Assembly: GCA_017416855.1 (NCBI GenBank)
Contig: JAFQAZ010000003.1
Coordinates: forward strand, 98,832-162,831
Direction of reading: 5' to 3'
Origin: Clostridia bacterium
Lineage (GTDB): Bacteria > Bacillota > Clostridia > UBA1381 > UBA9506
DNA: 64,000 nucleotides
Shown here: one piece after another, positions 45,192-53,240 of the stretch
Position numbering within the stretch: the stretch's first letter is position 1
How the letters are laid out: every line of letters begins with the position of its first letter
Notes under the pieces: generated by a model
Database searches by the model: none
Seen by the model: the letters and a program-made list of their open reading frames with translations, nothing else
Told to the model about the DNA's origin: nothing
Translations under genes and position numbers: made by a program

Positions 45192-47828
45192 CTATTTCAG
45201 CGCTTCTTTTACCAGTTCTCCGGCTTTAGCCAGTGCTTCTGCTACTTTAGAAGCATCCTTACCGCCTGCCTGAGCAGAATCCGGTCTGCCGCCACCGCCG
45301 CCACCGGCGATTTTGGCCATTTCACGGATGATGTTGCCGGCATGAATGCCACGGGCAACTGCTTCTTTGGTGGCCATGGTAACAAAGGTTACCTTGCCGC
45401 CGGATACATCAGCCAGTGCTACAAAAGAGCAAGGCAGTTGATCCTTCACAGAGTCACCCAGAGCACGCAGAGCATCTACCCCTGCATTTTCCAGCTTGCC
45501 GCTCACCACAGAAACGCCATTGATTTCTACAGCCTGATTCAGTAAATCAGCTGCAGCGTTATTTGCCATTTTAGCAGTCAATGCATCAATCTGTGCACCG
45601 GCTGCTTTTAATTCATCGTGGAGGCTCTTAGCCTTCTGAGCCACATCACGGGTATTACATTTCAATACACCTGCAGCGTTTTTCAGTTCACCCTCTAAGC
45701 TGTAAAGCTCTTGCAGAACGCCCAGACCGGTGGTACCTTCAATACGGCGAACACCGGCAGCCACGCCACCTTCGGACAGGATTTTGAACAGGCCGATTTC
45801 AGCCGTATTCTTCACATGGCAACCGCCGCAAAGCTCTAAAGAATAATCGCCCATGGTGACCACACGGACCACATCGCCATACTTATCACCAAACATAGCC
45901 ATTGCACCCAATGCCTTGGCATCTGCAATGGGCATATTTTCCCATTTCACAGCCATTGCCTGTAAAATGTGCTGATTGACTTCCAGTTCAACAGCCTGTA
46001 AATCTTCTGCTGTGATGGGCTGTGTTAAGGTAAAGTCAAAACGCATACGGTCTTTTTCAACCAAAGAACCCGCCTGACCAACCTCTGCACCAAAACGATT
46101 GCGAAGTGCCTTCTGCAATAAGTGGGTTACGCTGTGGTTGCGGGAAACAGCGGCACGGTAATCACAATTAACCTCTGCCGTCAACACGTCGCCGTCCTTC
46201 AACTCGCCCTCTAACACCTTAATGATATGATAGAACTTACCGTCTGCAGTTTTCTTGGTATCCAGCACTTCTGCGGTACAGGTATCATTCTTAACAAAAC
46301 CAATATCGCCAACCTGGCCGCCGCCTTCACCATAGAACGGTGTTTTATCCAACACTAAAATACCTTCTTTAGAATCAGATAAAGCGGATACTTTTTCCTG
46401 ATCAGCAATAACCATAATCGCCTTGACTTCGGCTGTGAGATTATCATAACCAACAAATTCAGTGGGTGCTACTGTTGCCAGCAGATCGGCAATTTTGTCA
46501 TCCCAGCCCACATCACCCATTTTGGCTCTGGCAGCACGGGCACGGGCACGCTGTGCTTCCATTTCGGCGTTAAAGCCTTCTTCATCCACGCTGATGCCTT
46601 TTTCCGCCAAAATTTCACGAGTTAAGTCAATAGGGAAACCGTAAGTGTCATAAAGCTTAAATGCCTGAGCACCGGAGAACAGGGTTTCATCCGGCTTACG
46701 CTCTTCAATAAAGGAAGATAGCATCTGGAAGCCTGCATCAATGGTTCTCATAAACTGCTCTTCTTCCAGACGGATCACATTTTTAATCATCTCGCGATTT
46801 TCGGCAAGAGCAGGATATGCACCCTTGGATTCTTCAATAACTGTTTCGGCAAGGTCAGCCAAAAATGCATGCTGAATACCCAACAGTTTGCCATGGCGGG
46901 CAGCACGACGCAGCAGGCGACGCAATACATAACCGCGACCTTCATTGGTGGGTTTAACACCATCAGATACTAAGAACACGGTACTTCTGATATGGTCCGT
47001 AATAACACGGATGGAAACATCGGTCTTTTCGTCTTTTTTATATTCCACACCGGCTACTTCACAGATTTTTTCAGAAATGCGGTAAATGGTATCAACATCA
47101 AACAAAGAGTCAACATCCTGCATAATGCAGGCAATACGTTCAAGACCCATACCGGTATCGATATTGGGATGAGCCAGTTTTTCATAAGAGCCGTCTTCCT
47201 GGCGGTCAAACTGGGTAAATACCAGGTTCCAGAATTCAATAAAGCGGTCACACTCACACCCAACGCCGCAATCCGGTGAGCCACAGCCGTGTTCAGGGCC
47301 ACGGTCAAAGTAAAGCTCGGAGCAGGGGCCGCAGGGGCCTGTACCGATTTCCCAGAAATTATCTTCTTTACCCATACGAACCACACGATCAGGTGCAACA
47401 CCAACTTCCTTTGTCCAGATGTCAAAGGCTTCGTCGTCATCCTGATAAATGGTTACCCATAATCTATCTACAGGGATTTCCATCACCTTGGTGATGAATT
47501 CCCAAGCCCAGGCAGTTGCCTCATGCTTGAAATAATCGCCAAAGGAGAAATTACCCAGCATTTCAAAGAATGTACCGTGACGGGCGGTTTTACCAACACG
47601 TTCAATATCTGGTGTACGGATACATTTCTGGCAGGTGGTTACCCGTTCCTTCGGTGGCTTCTGACGGCCGGTAAAGTAAGGCTTCAGCGGTGCCATACCT
47701 GCATTAATCAACAGCAGGCTGGGGTCATTTTCGGGCACCAGCGAAAAGCTCGGCATTCTGTAATGCTCTTTGCTCTCAAAAAAAGATAAATATTTTTCTC
47801 TGATTTCATTTAATCCCAGCTTTTGCAC
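45192..47828 (-). CDS. alaS: Alanyl-tRNA synthetase
   Basis: 878 residues, class II synthetase. It begins QKLGLNEIREKYLSFFESK. The aminoacylation core has RMPSFSLVPENDPSLLLINAGMAP, with GRGYVLRRLLRRA later. The editing domain has HSVTHLLQKALR and CGGCHVKNTAEIG. The C-Ala domain is Gly-rich near the end (AGGGGGGRPDSAQAGG). GTG 47828 is chosen because GAGAGGAAG lies 6 bases upstream; longer frames have no site. The short leader contains no T-box. Confidence 0.97.
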   Translation of the reverse strand: MQKLGLNEIREKYLSFFESKEHYRMPSFSLVPENDPSLLLINAGMAPLKPYFTGRQKPPKERVTTCQKCIRTPDIERVGKTARHGTFFEMLGNFSFGDYFKHEATAWAWEFITKVMEIPVDRLWVTIYQDDDEAFDIWTKEVGVAPDRVVRMGKEDNFWEIGTGPCGPCSELYFDRGPEHGCGSPDCGVGCECDRFIEFWNLVFTQFDRQEDGSYEKLAHPNIDTGMGLERIACIMQDVDSLFDVDTIYRISEKICEVAGVEYKKDEKTDVSIRVITDHIRSTVFLVSDGVKPTNEGRGYVLRRLLRRAARHGKLLGIQHAFLADLAETVIEESKGAYPALAENREMIKNVIRLEEEQFMRTIDAGFQMLSSFIEERKPDETLFSGAQAFKLYDTYGFPIDLTREILAEKGISVDEEGFNAEMEAQRARARAARAKMGDVGWDDKIADLLATVAPTEFVGYDNLTAEVKAIMVIADQEKVSALSDSKEGILVLDKTPFYGEGGGQVGDIGFVKNDTCTAEVLDTKKTADGKFYHIIKVLEGELKDGDVLTAEVNCDYRAAVSRNHSVTHLLQKALRNRFGAEVGQAGSLVEKDRMRFDFTLTQPITAEDLQAVELEVNQHILQAMAVKWENMPIADAKALGAMAMFGDKYGDVVRVVTMGDYSLELCGGCHVKNTAEIGLFKILSEGGVAAGVRRIEGTTGLGVLQELYSLEGELKNAAGVLKCNTRDVAQKAKSLHDELKAAGAQIDALTAKMANNAAADLLNQAVEINGVSVVSGKLENAGVDALRALGDSVKDQLPCSFVALADVSGGKVTFVTMATKEAVARGIHAGNIIREMAKIAGGGGGGRPDSAQAGGKDASKVAEALAKAGELVKEALK

Positions 47829-47865
47829 AACAATCTTCCTCTCAAAAGTATATACTTGAAATACC

Positions 47866-47894
47866 ATTTTATCACAGAATCACCGATAAATCAA
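47866..47894 (-). promoter_or_regulatory. alaS promoter
   Basis: On the minus strand TTGATT (47894-47889), 17 bases, TAAAAT (47871-47866), about 30 bases before the GTG start. Confidence 0.72.
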
Positions 47895-47931
47895 TAGTTT
47901 TTAACGGATTTTTCTACCTCTATAATATAAT

Positions 47932-47963
47932 AAAAAAGAGCCATTGCAAAAATGCAACAGCTC
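47932..47963 (-). terminator. Terminator after ytxC
   Basis: On the minus strand GAGC-TTGCA and TGCAA-GCTC pair with small internal loops, followed by TTTTTTATTA. Confidence 0.75.
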
Positions 47964-47971
47964 ACTATGGA

Positions 47972-48802
47972 TTATTTGCAGAATTCACATTCACCGCAAT
48001 ACATAACATTACCTTCAAACACTCTGAAAATGGTGGCAAACAGCTCGTCATTACGGATAAACTGTTTGTTGTGCACCGTTATTTTTTCCGGTGCCAGGGT
48101 AATGAGAACGCTGATTAACAAATCGTCATAGGCCTCTTCTGTCAACAGCACCTCGCCCTCTAAAAAATCAGCAAAGCAGGGAGCTGTAATGTCTTTGCCC
48201 TCGGCATCTAAAATCACATATCCGCCCTCTTTTACCACCAACACATGGGCCATGGCCGGCCGGTCCTTTTGAATACCGACAAAATACTTCAAAAGGCTGA
48301 TAAATTCCTCATATTCCCTGTGAGCCTCATAGCGCTCCACCAAGGCCTCTGCCAGCTTTTTAAGCAGAGCTTCATAATCCTTCAACCTGAAAGCCACAAA
48401 GCCATCCACCAACATAGTGCTGTCTTCTTTCAGATAATCATACACACTTAAAACAACGGTCTGCTTTCGCGCCTGATACCCCAACTCCGGGTCATCGGCA
48501 AGACACTCAACGCTTTTTAACACCTCCCGTTTGGCCACCACGGAAAGATGATCAAAATTTTCTGCCAGAATCCGCTTCAGCAGACGGATCTCGTACCGGT
48601 CAATGATATATTCTGCAATCACATTGACATACCGGTCCAGCATACGCACATCATCAGAAGGCTCAAGGCTGATGTAGGTTACCGAGTCTTCCGTCTCCGG
48701 TGCGGATACGGAAATCGGAAAGACACATTCGGGGTAATTCAAAAGGCGGGCAGAAATAAAATTTATATCGCCGCAAAGCCCCAATGTGATTCGGTCAGTC
48801 AC
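47972..48802 (-). CDS. YtxC-like sporulation protein with C-terminal Cys motif
   Basis: 276 residues from GTG 48802 (GGAGGG 8 bases upstream). The C-terminal half (LLKYFVGIQKDRPAMAHVLV, ISVLITLAPEKITVHN) matches the YtxC family found in sporulating Firmicutes, whose role is not established. The last residues are MYCGECEFCK, three cysteines in eight positions, possibly a metal site. It follows a DUF6873 gene, 54 bases apart, on the same transcript. Confidence 0.78.
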   Translation of the reverse strand: MTDRITLGLCGDINFISARLLNYPECVFPISVSAPETEDSVTYISLEPSDDVRMLDRYVNVIAEYIIDRYEIRLLKRILAENFDHLSVVAKREVLKSVECLADDPELGYQARKQTVVLSVYDYLKEDSTMLVDGFVAFRLKDYEALLKKLAEALVERYEAHREYEEFISLLKYFVGIQKDRPAMAHVLVVKEGGYVILDAEGKDITAPCFADFLEGEVLLTEEAYDDLLISVLITLAPEKITVHNKQFIRNDELFATIFRVFEGNVMYCGECEFCK

Positions 48803-48856
48803 ACGGTTCACTCCCTCCGGAAAACAATGGTTTTAGTTTGCCGTTTTTTTGACTGT

Positions 48857-49573
48857 TTATACATAGCCAACACAAAGAATTGTGCCCACATCAACTAAAG
48901 GCCGCCCCGGAATCTCCCGGCAGTTCACGCCACAAGACTCTGCAAACCGGCGAATCTCCGCCCCTTGGGGATGGGTATGTAAATCTCCAAAAACAGCAAG
49001 ATTATTTTCGTTTAACATGCCGGTGGCTCCGCCAATAAAGCCATAGCCATAGCCGGGCAGCTCTATGTGGCCCGGTTCAATGACAAGCACAGAAAGACCT
49101 GCTCCTTCAGCCGCTCCGGCAATGGAAGCATCTGCCGTCACCACGCCGGTTCCCGCCACCATAGCCGAACATTTGCTGTAGCCCTGAGCCACCGACACGG
49201 TGCAAATGTTCTGCCTGGAAAGAAGGCTCACAATTTCTTCATCTGCACTGTCCCAACGGGCAAAAGCAAAGCCACCGACATTCAATACATTATATGCAAC
49301 ATCTCCCGGATAGTCCTGTAAAAGTGATTTTTTTCCTTGTACCAACTTTATGCCCAAAGGTGACAACAATGCCTGATAACCGTCAAAAACCGACGGCGCG
49401 CAAACTGTGGTGCCCTTCCCATCAGGAAACAGCACCATATCCGGATGGCCGGACACCGGCTCCGCCAGTTCCTTACACGGAATGGTGGGTATAAAAATGC
49501 CCCAATCGCCGAAAGCCTGCTCAATTTCATCAGCATAGCGGTTATCCACAACATAAATACCCTTTTTAAGCAC
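48857..49573 (-). CDS. DUF6873 family GME-fold protein
   Basis: 238 residues from GTG 49573 with GAGGTGAAA just upstream. Motifs are KKGIYVVDNRYADEIEQAF, SKCSAMVAGTGVVTADASIA, PGHIELPGYGYGFIGGATGM and FGDLHTHPQGAEIRRF. This resembles the guanidine-modifying-enzyme (arginine deiminase) fold in a family found in Clostridia. C and H residues in YSKCSAMV and HTHPQG could be catalytic. The reaction is unknown. It is divergent from the PfpI gene and upstream of ytxC. Confidence 0.72.
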   Translation of the reverse strand: MLKKGIYVVDNRYADEIEQAFGDWGIFIPTIPCKELAEPVSGHPDMVLFPDGKGTTVCAPSVFDGYQALLSPLGIKLVQGKKSLLQDYPGDVAYNVLNVGGFAFARWDSADEEIVSLLSRQNICTVSVAQGYSKCSAMVAGTGVVTADASIAGAAEGAGLSVLVIEPGHIELPGYGYGFIGGATGMLNENNLAVFGDLHTHPQGAEIRRFAESCGVNCREIPGRPLVDVGTILCVGYV

Positions 49574-49693
49574 AGTTTCACCTCTTTTTGCCGAAAAATT
49601 CATTGTTTTCCCTTGTGTTTGACCGATAAAAATAGTATAATATATGAGAAATTGATTGTCAATTACAATACAAAACATAAAAAGGAGACGCTT

Positions 49694-50230
49694 ATGACAT
49701 ACGTATTTTTAGCCGATGGCTTTGAAGAAATTGAAGCTCTTTCCGTGGTGGATATTCTCCGCCGCTGTCAGATTGAAGTGCAAACGGTTTCCATAACCGA
49801 AAACAAACAGGTAACCGGTTCCCACGGCATTCCTGTGCTGGCAGATATTGTCCTCACAGAAGCCGATACCGATCAGGCACAGGCCTTGATTTTACCCGGT
49901 GGTCTACCCGGTTCAGACAATCTGCAGGCCTGCAAGCCGCTAGAAAATGCCCTGAAGAAAGCTGCCAAAGAAGGTCGCATTGTGGCCGCCATTTGTGCCG
50001 CTCCCAAGGTGTTGGGTGCTTTCGGGTTACTCTCCGGCAAAAAAGCCACCTGCTATCCCGGTTTTGAAAAAGAGCTTTTAGGTGCTACACCGGTAACCGA
50101 AAAAGTGGTTCAGGACGGAAACGCCATCACCTCCCGGGGTGCCGGCACAGCCGCCGACTTTGCTTTTGCTCTGGCAGATGCGTTAGGTGGCAATTCTGAC
50201 CCCGTTCGCAAAGGGATGTTATTCGACTGA
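49694..50230 (+). CDS. DJ-1/PfpI family protein
   Basis: 178 residues from ATG 49694 (AAAGGAGA upstream). It starts TYVFLADGFEEIEALSVVDI with the family glutamate. The nucleophile Cys is in VAAICAAPKVLG, and LILPGGLPGSDNL and TSRGAGTAADFAFAL complete the pattern. It is close to YajL/ThiJ-type proteins linked to protein deglycation or oxidative stress handling; the exact activity is debated. It is followed by a short palindrome TACAATCATTTGATTGTA (50231-50248). Confidence 0.92.
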   Translation: MTYVFLADGFEEIEALSVVDILRRCQIEVQTVSITENKQVTGSHGIPVLADIVLTEADTDQAQALILPGGLPGSDNLQACKPLENALKKAAKEGRIVAAICAAPKVLGAFGLLSGKKATCYPGFEKELLGATPVTEKVVQDGNAITSRGAGTAADFAFALADALGGNSDPVRKGMLFD

Positions 50231-50273
50231 TACAATCATTTGATTGTATATCCGGTAAAACCCTAAAAATCTA

Positions 50274-50367
50274 TTGATTAATCCTGCAAAAAAAGGTATA
50301 ATAAACCATATAATGAAGTTTTTGTGCCCTGTTGCACAAAACAATATAATTGCAGTGAAAACTGCAA
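50274..50367 (+). promoter_or_regulatory. yajC promoter and hairpin leader
   Basis: TTGATT (50274-50279), 17 bases, TATAAT (50297-50302). The leader carries two hairpins, TTTTGTGC/GCACAAAA (about 50321-50341) and TTGCAGT/ACTGCAA (about 50350-50367). No known riboswitch pattern was recognised. Confidence 0.7.
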
Positions 50368-50391
50368 AGGAATTATTTTGGAGGTATAACT

Positions 50392-50727
50392 ATGCTTAAA
50401 GTGTTTGCCGAAGGCACAGCTCCGGCACCCGGTGCAGCCGGACCTATGGAAATGATTGCGGGACTTCTACCCATGATCTTAATGATTGTTGTTTTTTACT
50501 TTATTTTAATCAGACCCCAGCGCAAAAAAGATAAAGAAACCAAACAGATGCTGGCTAACTTAAAGGTTGGCGACAACATTACCACCATTGGCGGTATTGT
50601 TGGTACCATCATTAAAATTAAAGACGAAAAAATCGTTATTGAAACCGGCACCAAAACCGAAAAACAGCCTATGACCTTAGAGCGTTGGGCCGTTAGAGAT
50701 GTTGAAAAGAAAGTGACAGCTGACTAA
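50392..50727 (+). CDS. yajC: Preprotein translocase subunit YajC
   Basis: 111 residues. One membrane helix (IAGLLPMILMIVVFYFILI) is followed by the typical RPQRKKDKETKQMLANLKVGDNITTIGGIVG and VIETGTKTEKQPMT region. YajC associates with SecDF-YidC to assist export. The N-terminus before the helix is short and Ala/Gly/Pro-rich. GGAGG precedes the ATG. Confidence 0.95.
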   Translation: MLKVFAEGTAPAPGAAGPMEMIAGLLPMILMIVVFYFILIRPQRKKDKETKQMLANLKVGDNITTIGGIVGTIIKIKDEKIVIETGTKTEKQPMTLERWAVRDVEKKVTAD

Positions 50728-50802
50728 GTTGTTCTCTCTGCGTCATAAAAAACCCTGTCCCGGCATAGAGTGATAATAACTTTTATGTTGGGAGGATTGT
50801 TT

Positions 50803-51225
50803 ATGAACACGCGTGCATATAAACAGGCAAAAGAGACTGACGGAGCCGGGAAACTGCTTTCCGGATTTGTAAAGGCATTACTTGTGGCCTTTGGTCTTAC
50901 TCTACTCATTTTTTTGGTTTGTTCCCTGCTTTTAACCTATACCGGCCTTAAAGAAGAGAGCATTCCCTTTACCGTTATCATCACGATTGTGCTGAGCACG
51001 GCTGTAGCCGGTGCTCTGTATGCAAGATGCACAGGAAAAAGAGGATATGTAAACGGCGCACTGGTTGGTGCGGTATATGCTTTGGTGCTGTATGTTGTTT
51101 CCCTGCTCACTGCAGGAAGCTTCCGGTTCAGCCCTTACATATTTGTCCTGCTGTCCATCGGCATCCTTAGCGGTGCATTCGGTGGTATTGTTGGTATTAA
51201 CCTTGCCGCCAAACGCCGTTATTAA
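50803..51225 (+). CDS. TIGR04086 family membrane protein
   Basis: 140 residues from ATG 50803 (GGGAGG upstream). Four hydrophobic segments occur (VAFGLTLLIFLVCSLLLTY, VIITIVLSTAVAGALYA, GALVGAVYALVLYVVSLL, ILSGAFGGIVGINLAA). It matches a Clostridia membrane family that regularly lies between yajC and the SCIFF peptide gene, as here. The function is unknown; the conserved neighbourhood suggests a link to SCIFF handling or to export. Confidence 0.82.
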   Translation: MNTRAYKQAKETDGAGKLLSGFVKALLVAFGLTLLIFLVCSLLLTYTGLKEESIPFTVIITIVLSTAVAGALYARCTGKRGYVNGALVGAVYALVLYVVSLLTAGSFRFSPYIFVLLSIGILSGAFGGIVGINLAAKRRY

Positions 51226-51258
51226 ACAAAAATATTTTTACGCAAAGGAGAAATTGCT

Positions 51259-51399
51259 ATGAAACATATCAAACCCATCACCAAAGGAACTTTAAAAGAA
51301 ACCGCTAAAAAAGGTGGTTGCGGCGAATGTCAGACCTCTTGTCAGTCCGCTTGCAAAACCTCTTGCACTATTGCTAACCAGAAGTGCGAAAGAGCGTAA
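51259..51399 (+). CDS. scfA: SCIFF ranthipeptide precursor
   Basis: 46 residues, not long enough to be called by simple ORF cut-offs. It begins MKHIKPITKGTLKETAKKGG, followed by six cysteines spaced as in SCIFF (six cysteines in forty-five residues): GCGECQTSCQSACKTSC, then NQKC. The radical-SAM maturase encoded next forms thioether bonds between Cys and non-alpha carbons. AAAGGAG precedes the ATG. The biological role of SCIFF peptides is still unsettled; quorum or stress signalling has been proposed. Confidence 0.97.
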   Translation: MKHIKPITKGTLKETAKKGGCGECQTSCQSACKTSCTIANQKCERA

Positions 51400-51407
51400 G
51401 TATGATT

Positions 51408-51442
51408 TAAAAAGGGCTGTGGCTGTGCCACGCCCTTTTTTA
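51408..51442 (+). terminator. Terminator/attenuator between SCIFF precursor and maturase
   Basis: AAAGGGC-GTGGC and GCCAC-GCCCTTTTTT form a strong stem with a T-run. It lies in the 75-base gap, so it should give more precursor than maturase mRNA. Confidence 0.88.
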
Positions 51443-51474
51443 CGTTTAATGTCAAATTTGAAAGGAATATAACC

Positions 51475-52851
51475 ATGGTACATAGTTATGAAATCAACGG
51501 CACCAAAATCGTTTTAGATTCAGAAAGCGGTGCGGTGTCTTTAATCGATGATATAACCTTTGCCCTATTGCAGGCTCTGGGAGACCGTATTCCCGAAACA
51601 GAAGTCCTGCCACAAGAGCTGGCAGACAAGCTTCCTCAATTCTCAAAAGATGAATTGCAGGAGGTCTGGACAGAGCTTTTAGAACTGAAAAAAGAAGAGG
51701 TTCTCTTTGCAGAAGACCCTTATGAAGCCATTTCCAAAAAGCCGTTCGTTGGCTCTGTTGTGAAGGCTATGTGTCTCCATATTGCACACGACTGCAACCT
51801 GCGTTGCCGCTATTGCTTTGCTGAAACCGGCAGCTATGACGGCCCCCGCGGTCTGATGAGTGCTGAAGTAGGCAAAAACGCCATTGACTATTTAATCAAC
51901 GCCTCCGGCCACCGCAAAAACTTAGAGGTAGACTTCTTTGGCGGCGAACCCCTCTTAAACTTTGAAGTTGTGAAAGAGATTGTCCGCTATGCCAGAGAGC
52001 GGGAAAAGGATTGCGGTAAGAACTTCCGGTTCACCATCACCACCAACGGTTTATTGCTGGATGATGCCAAGAAAGAATTCATCAATGCTGAAATGGTGAA
52101 TATTGTGCTGAGTATTGATGGCCGTAAGGATGTTAATGACTACATGCGTTACCGTGTAGACGGCACCGGCAGCTATGATACCATTGTGCCCCGCTTTATG
52201 GATATGGCCGAATCCCGCAATCAGGATAATTACTATGTACGCGGTACCTTTACCAGAAAGAATTTAGACTTTAAAGAAGATGTTCTGCACCTGGCTGACC
52301 TGGGCTTTAAACAGATTTCTGTTGAGCCGGTGGTATCTTCCCCTGACAAGGACTATATGATTCAGGAAGAAGACTTACCCATTCTCTATGAACAGTATGA
52401 AAGTCTGGCGGCTGAATATGTAAAACGCAAAAAGGAAGGCAATGGTTTTAACTTCTTCCACTTTATGGTGGATTTAACCGGTGGCCCCTGCATTTTAAAA
52501 CGACTCTCCGGCTGCGGTGCCGGTCACGAATATGTGGCAGTAGCACCCAACGGTGATATTTATCCCTGTCATCAGTTCGTTGGTGACGAAAGCAAAAAAA
52601 TGGGCAATGTAAAAGAACCCGGTTTGGATGAATCCATCAGCCAGTTCTTCCGGGAATCCAACATTTACACAAAACCCGCCTGCAAAAATTGCTTTGCCAA
52701 GTTCTATTGCAGTGGCGGTTGCCCTGCCAATGCTGTGCAGTACGGCGGCGGCATTAACAATCCTCTGCCCCTTTCCTGCGCCCTCATGCGCAAACGTTTA
52801 GAGTGTGCTATTTACTGCACCGTTATGCAGCAGGAAGCTGAGAACGAATAA
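51475..52851 (+). CDS. SCIFF radical SAM maturase
   Basis: 458 residues. The N-terminal ~90 residues form a precursor-recognition-like domain. The radical SAM cluster motif is CNLRCRYC near residue 107, with FFGGEPLLNFE (SAM contact). The C-terminal SPASM region has CGAGHEYVAVAPNGDIYPCHQ and CKNCFAKFYCSGGCPANA, for two auxiliary iron-sulfur clusters. It introduces thioether cross-links in the adjacent SCIFF peptide. Confidence 0.97.
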   Translation: MVHSYEINGTKIVLDSESGAVSLIDDITFALLQALGDRIPETEVLPQELADKLPQFSKDELQEVWTELLELKKEEVLFAEDPYEAISKKPFVGSVVKAMCLHIAHDCNLRCRYCFAETGSYDGPRGLMSAEVGKNAIDYLINASGHRKNLEVDFFGGEPLLNFEVVKEIVRYAREREKDCGKNFRFTITTNGLLLDDAKKEFINAEMVNIVLSIDGRKDVNDYMRYRVDGTGSYDTIVPRFMDMAESRNQDNYYVRGTFTRKNLDFKEDVLHLADLGFKQISVEPVVSSPDKDYMIQEEDLPILYEQYESLAAEYVKRKKEGNGFNFFHFMVDLTGGPCILKRLSGCGAGHEYVAVAPNGDIYPCHQFVGDESKKMGNVKEPGLDESISQFFRESNIYTKPACKNCFAKFYCSGGCPANAVQYGGGINNPLPLSCALMRKRLECAIYCTVMQQEAENE

Positions 52852-52865
52852 AAGGAGCGATTGAT

Positions 52866-53231
52866 ATGACCTTTAAAATGGTTCACAATAACATCAATGT
52901 GTCTGACCTTGCCATCAGTCTGGATTTTTATCAGAAAGCCTTAGGCCTTTCTGAAGTTCGTCGCATTGAAAAACCTGATTTCACCATCGTCTTTTTAGGC
53001 GACGGTATAGGCGAGCACCGTTTGGAGCTGACCTGGCTGAAGGGACATCCCCAGCGCTATAACTTAGGGGAAAATGAGTTTCACTTAGCCTTTGAAACTG
53101 AAAATTTTGAAGAAGCTTTGGCATACCACAAGGAACTGGATTGTGTATGCTTTGAAAACACCGCTATGGGCATCTATTTTATTGAAGATCCCGACGGTTA
53201 CTGGCTGGAAATTGTACCGAAAAAGAATTGA
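52866..53231 (+). CDS. Glyoxalase I-like VOC family protein
   Basis: 121 residues. HNNINVSDLAISLDFYQKAL and RLELTWLKG, later NEFHLAFETENFEEA and YFIEDPDGYWLEIVPK, match lactoylglutathione lyase-like proteins with metal ligands His, Glu, His and Glu. It may detoxify methylglyoxal or act on another small thiol adduct. AAAGGAG precedes the ATG. Gaps to both neighbours are about 10 bases, so it shares the SCIFF maturase and rlmD transcript. Confidence 0.88.
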   Translation: MTFKMVHNNINVSDLAISLDFYQKALGLSEVRRIEKPDFTIVFLGDGIGEHRLELTWLKGHPQRYNLGENEFHLAFETENFEEALAYHKELDCVCFENTAMGIYFIEDPDGYWLEIVPKKN

Positions 53232-53240
53232 GGATACACC

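Noticed and set aside
47829..47900. Possible T-box leader in front of alaS
   Set aside because: The promoter places the start only about 30 bases before the coding region, leaving no room for a T-box, and no GGTGG core is present.
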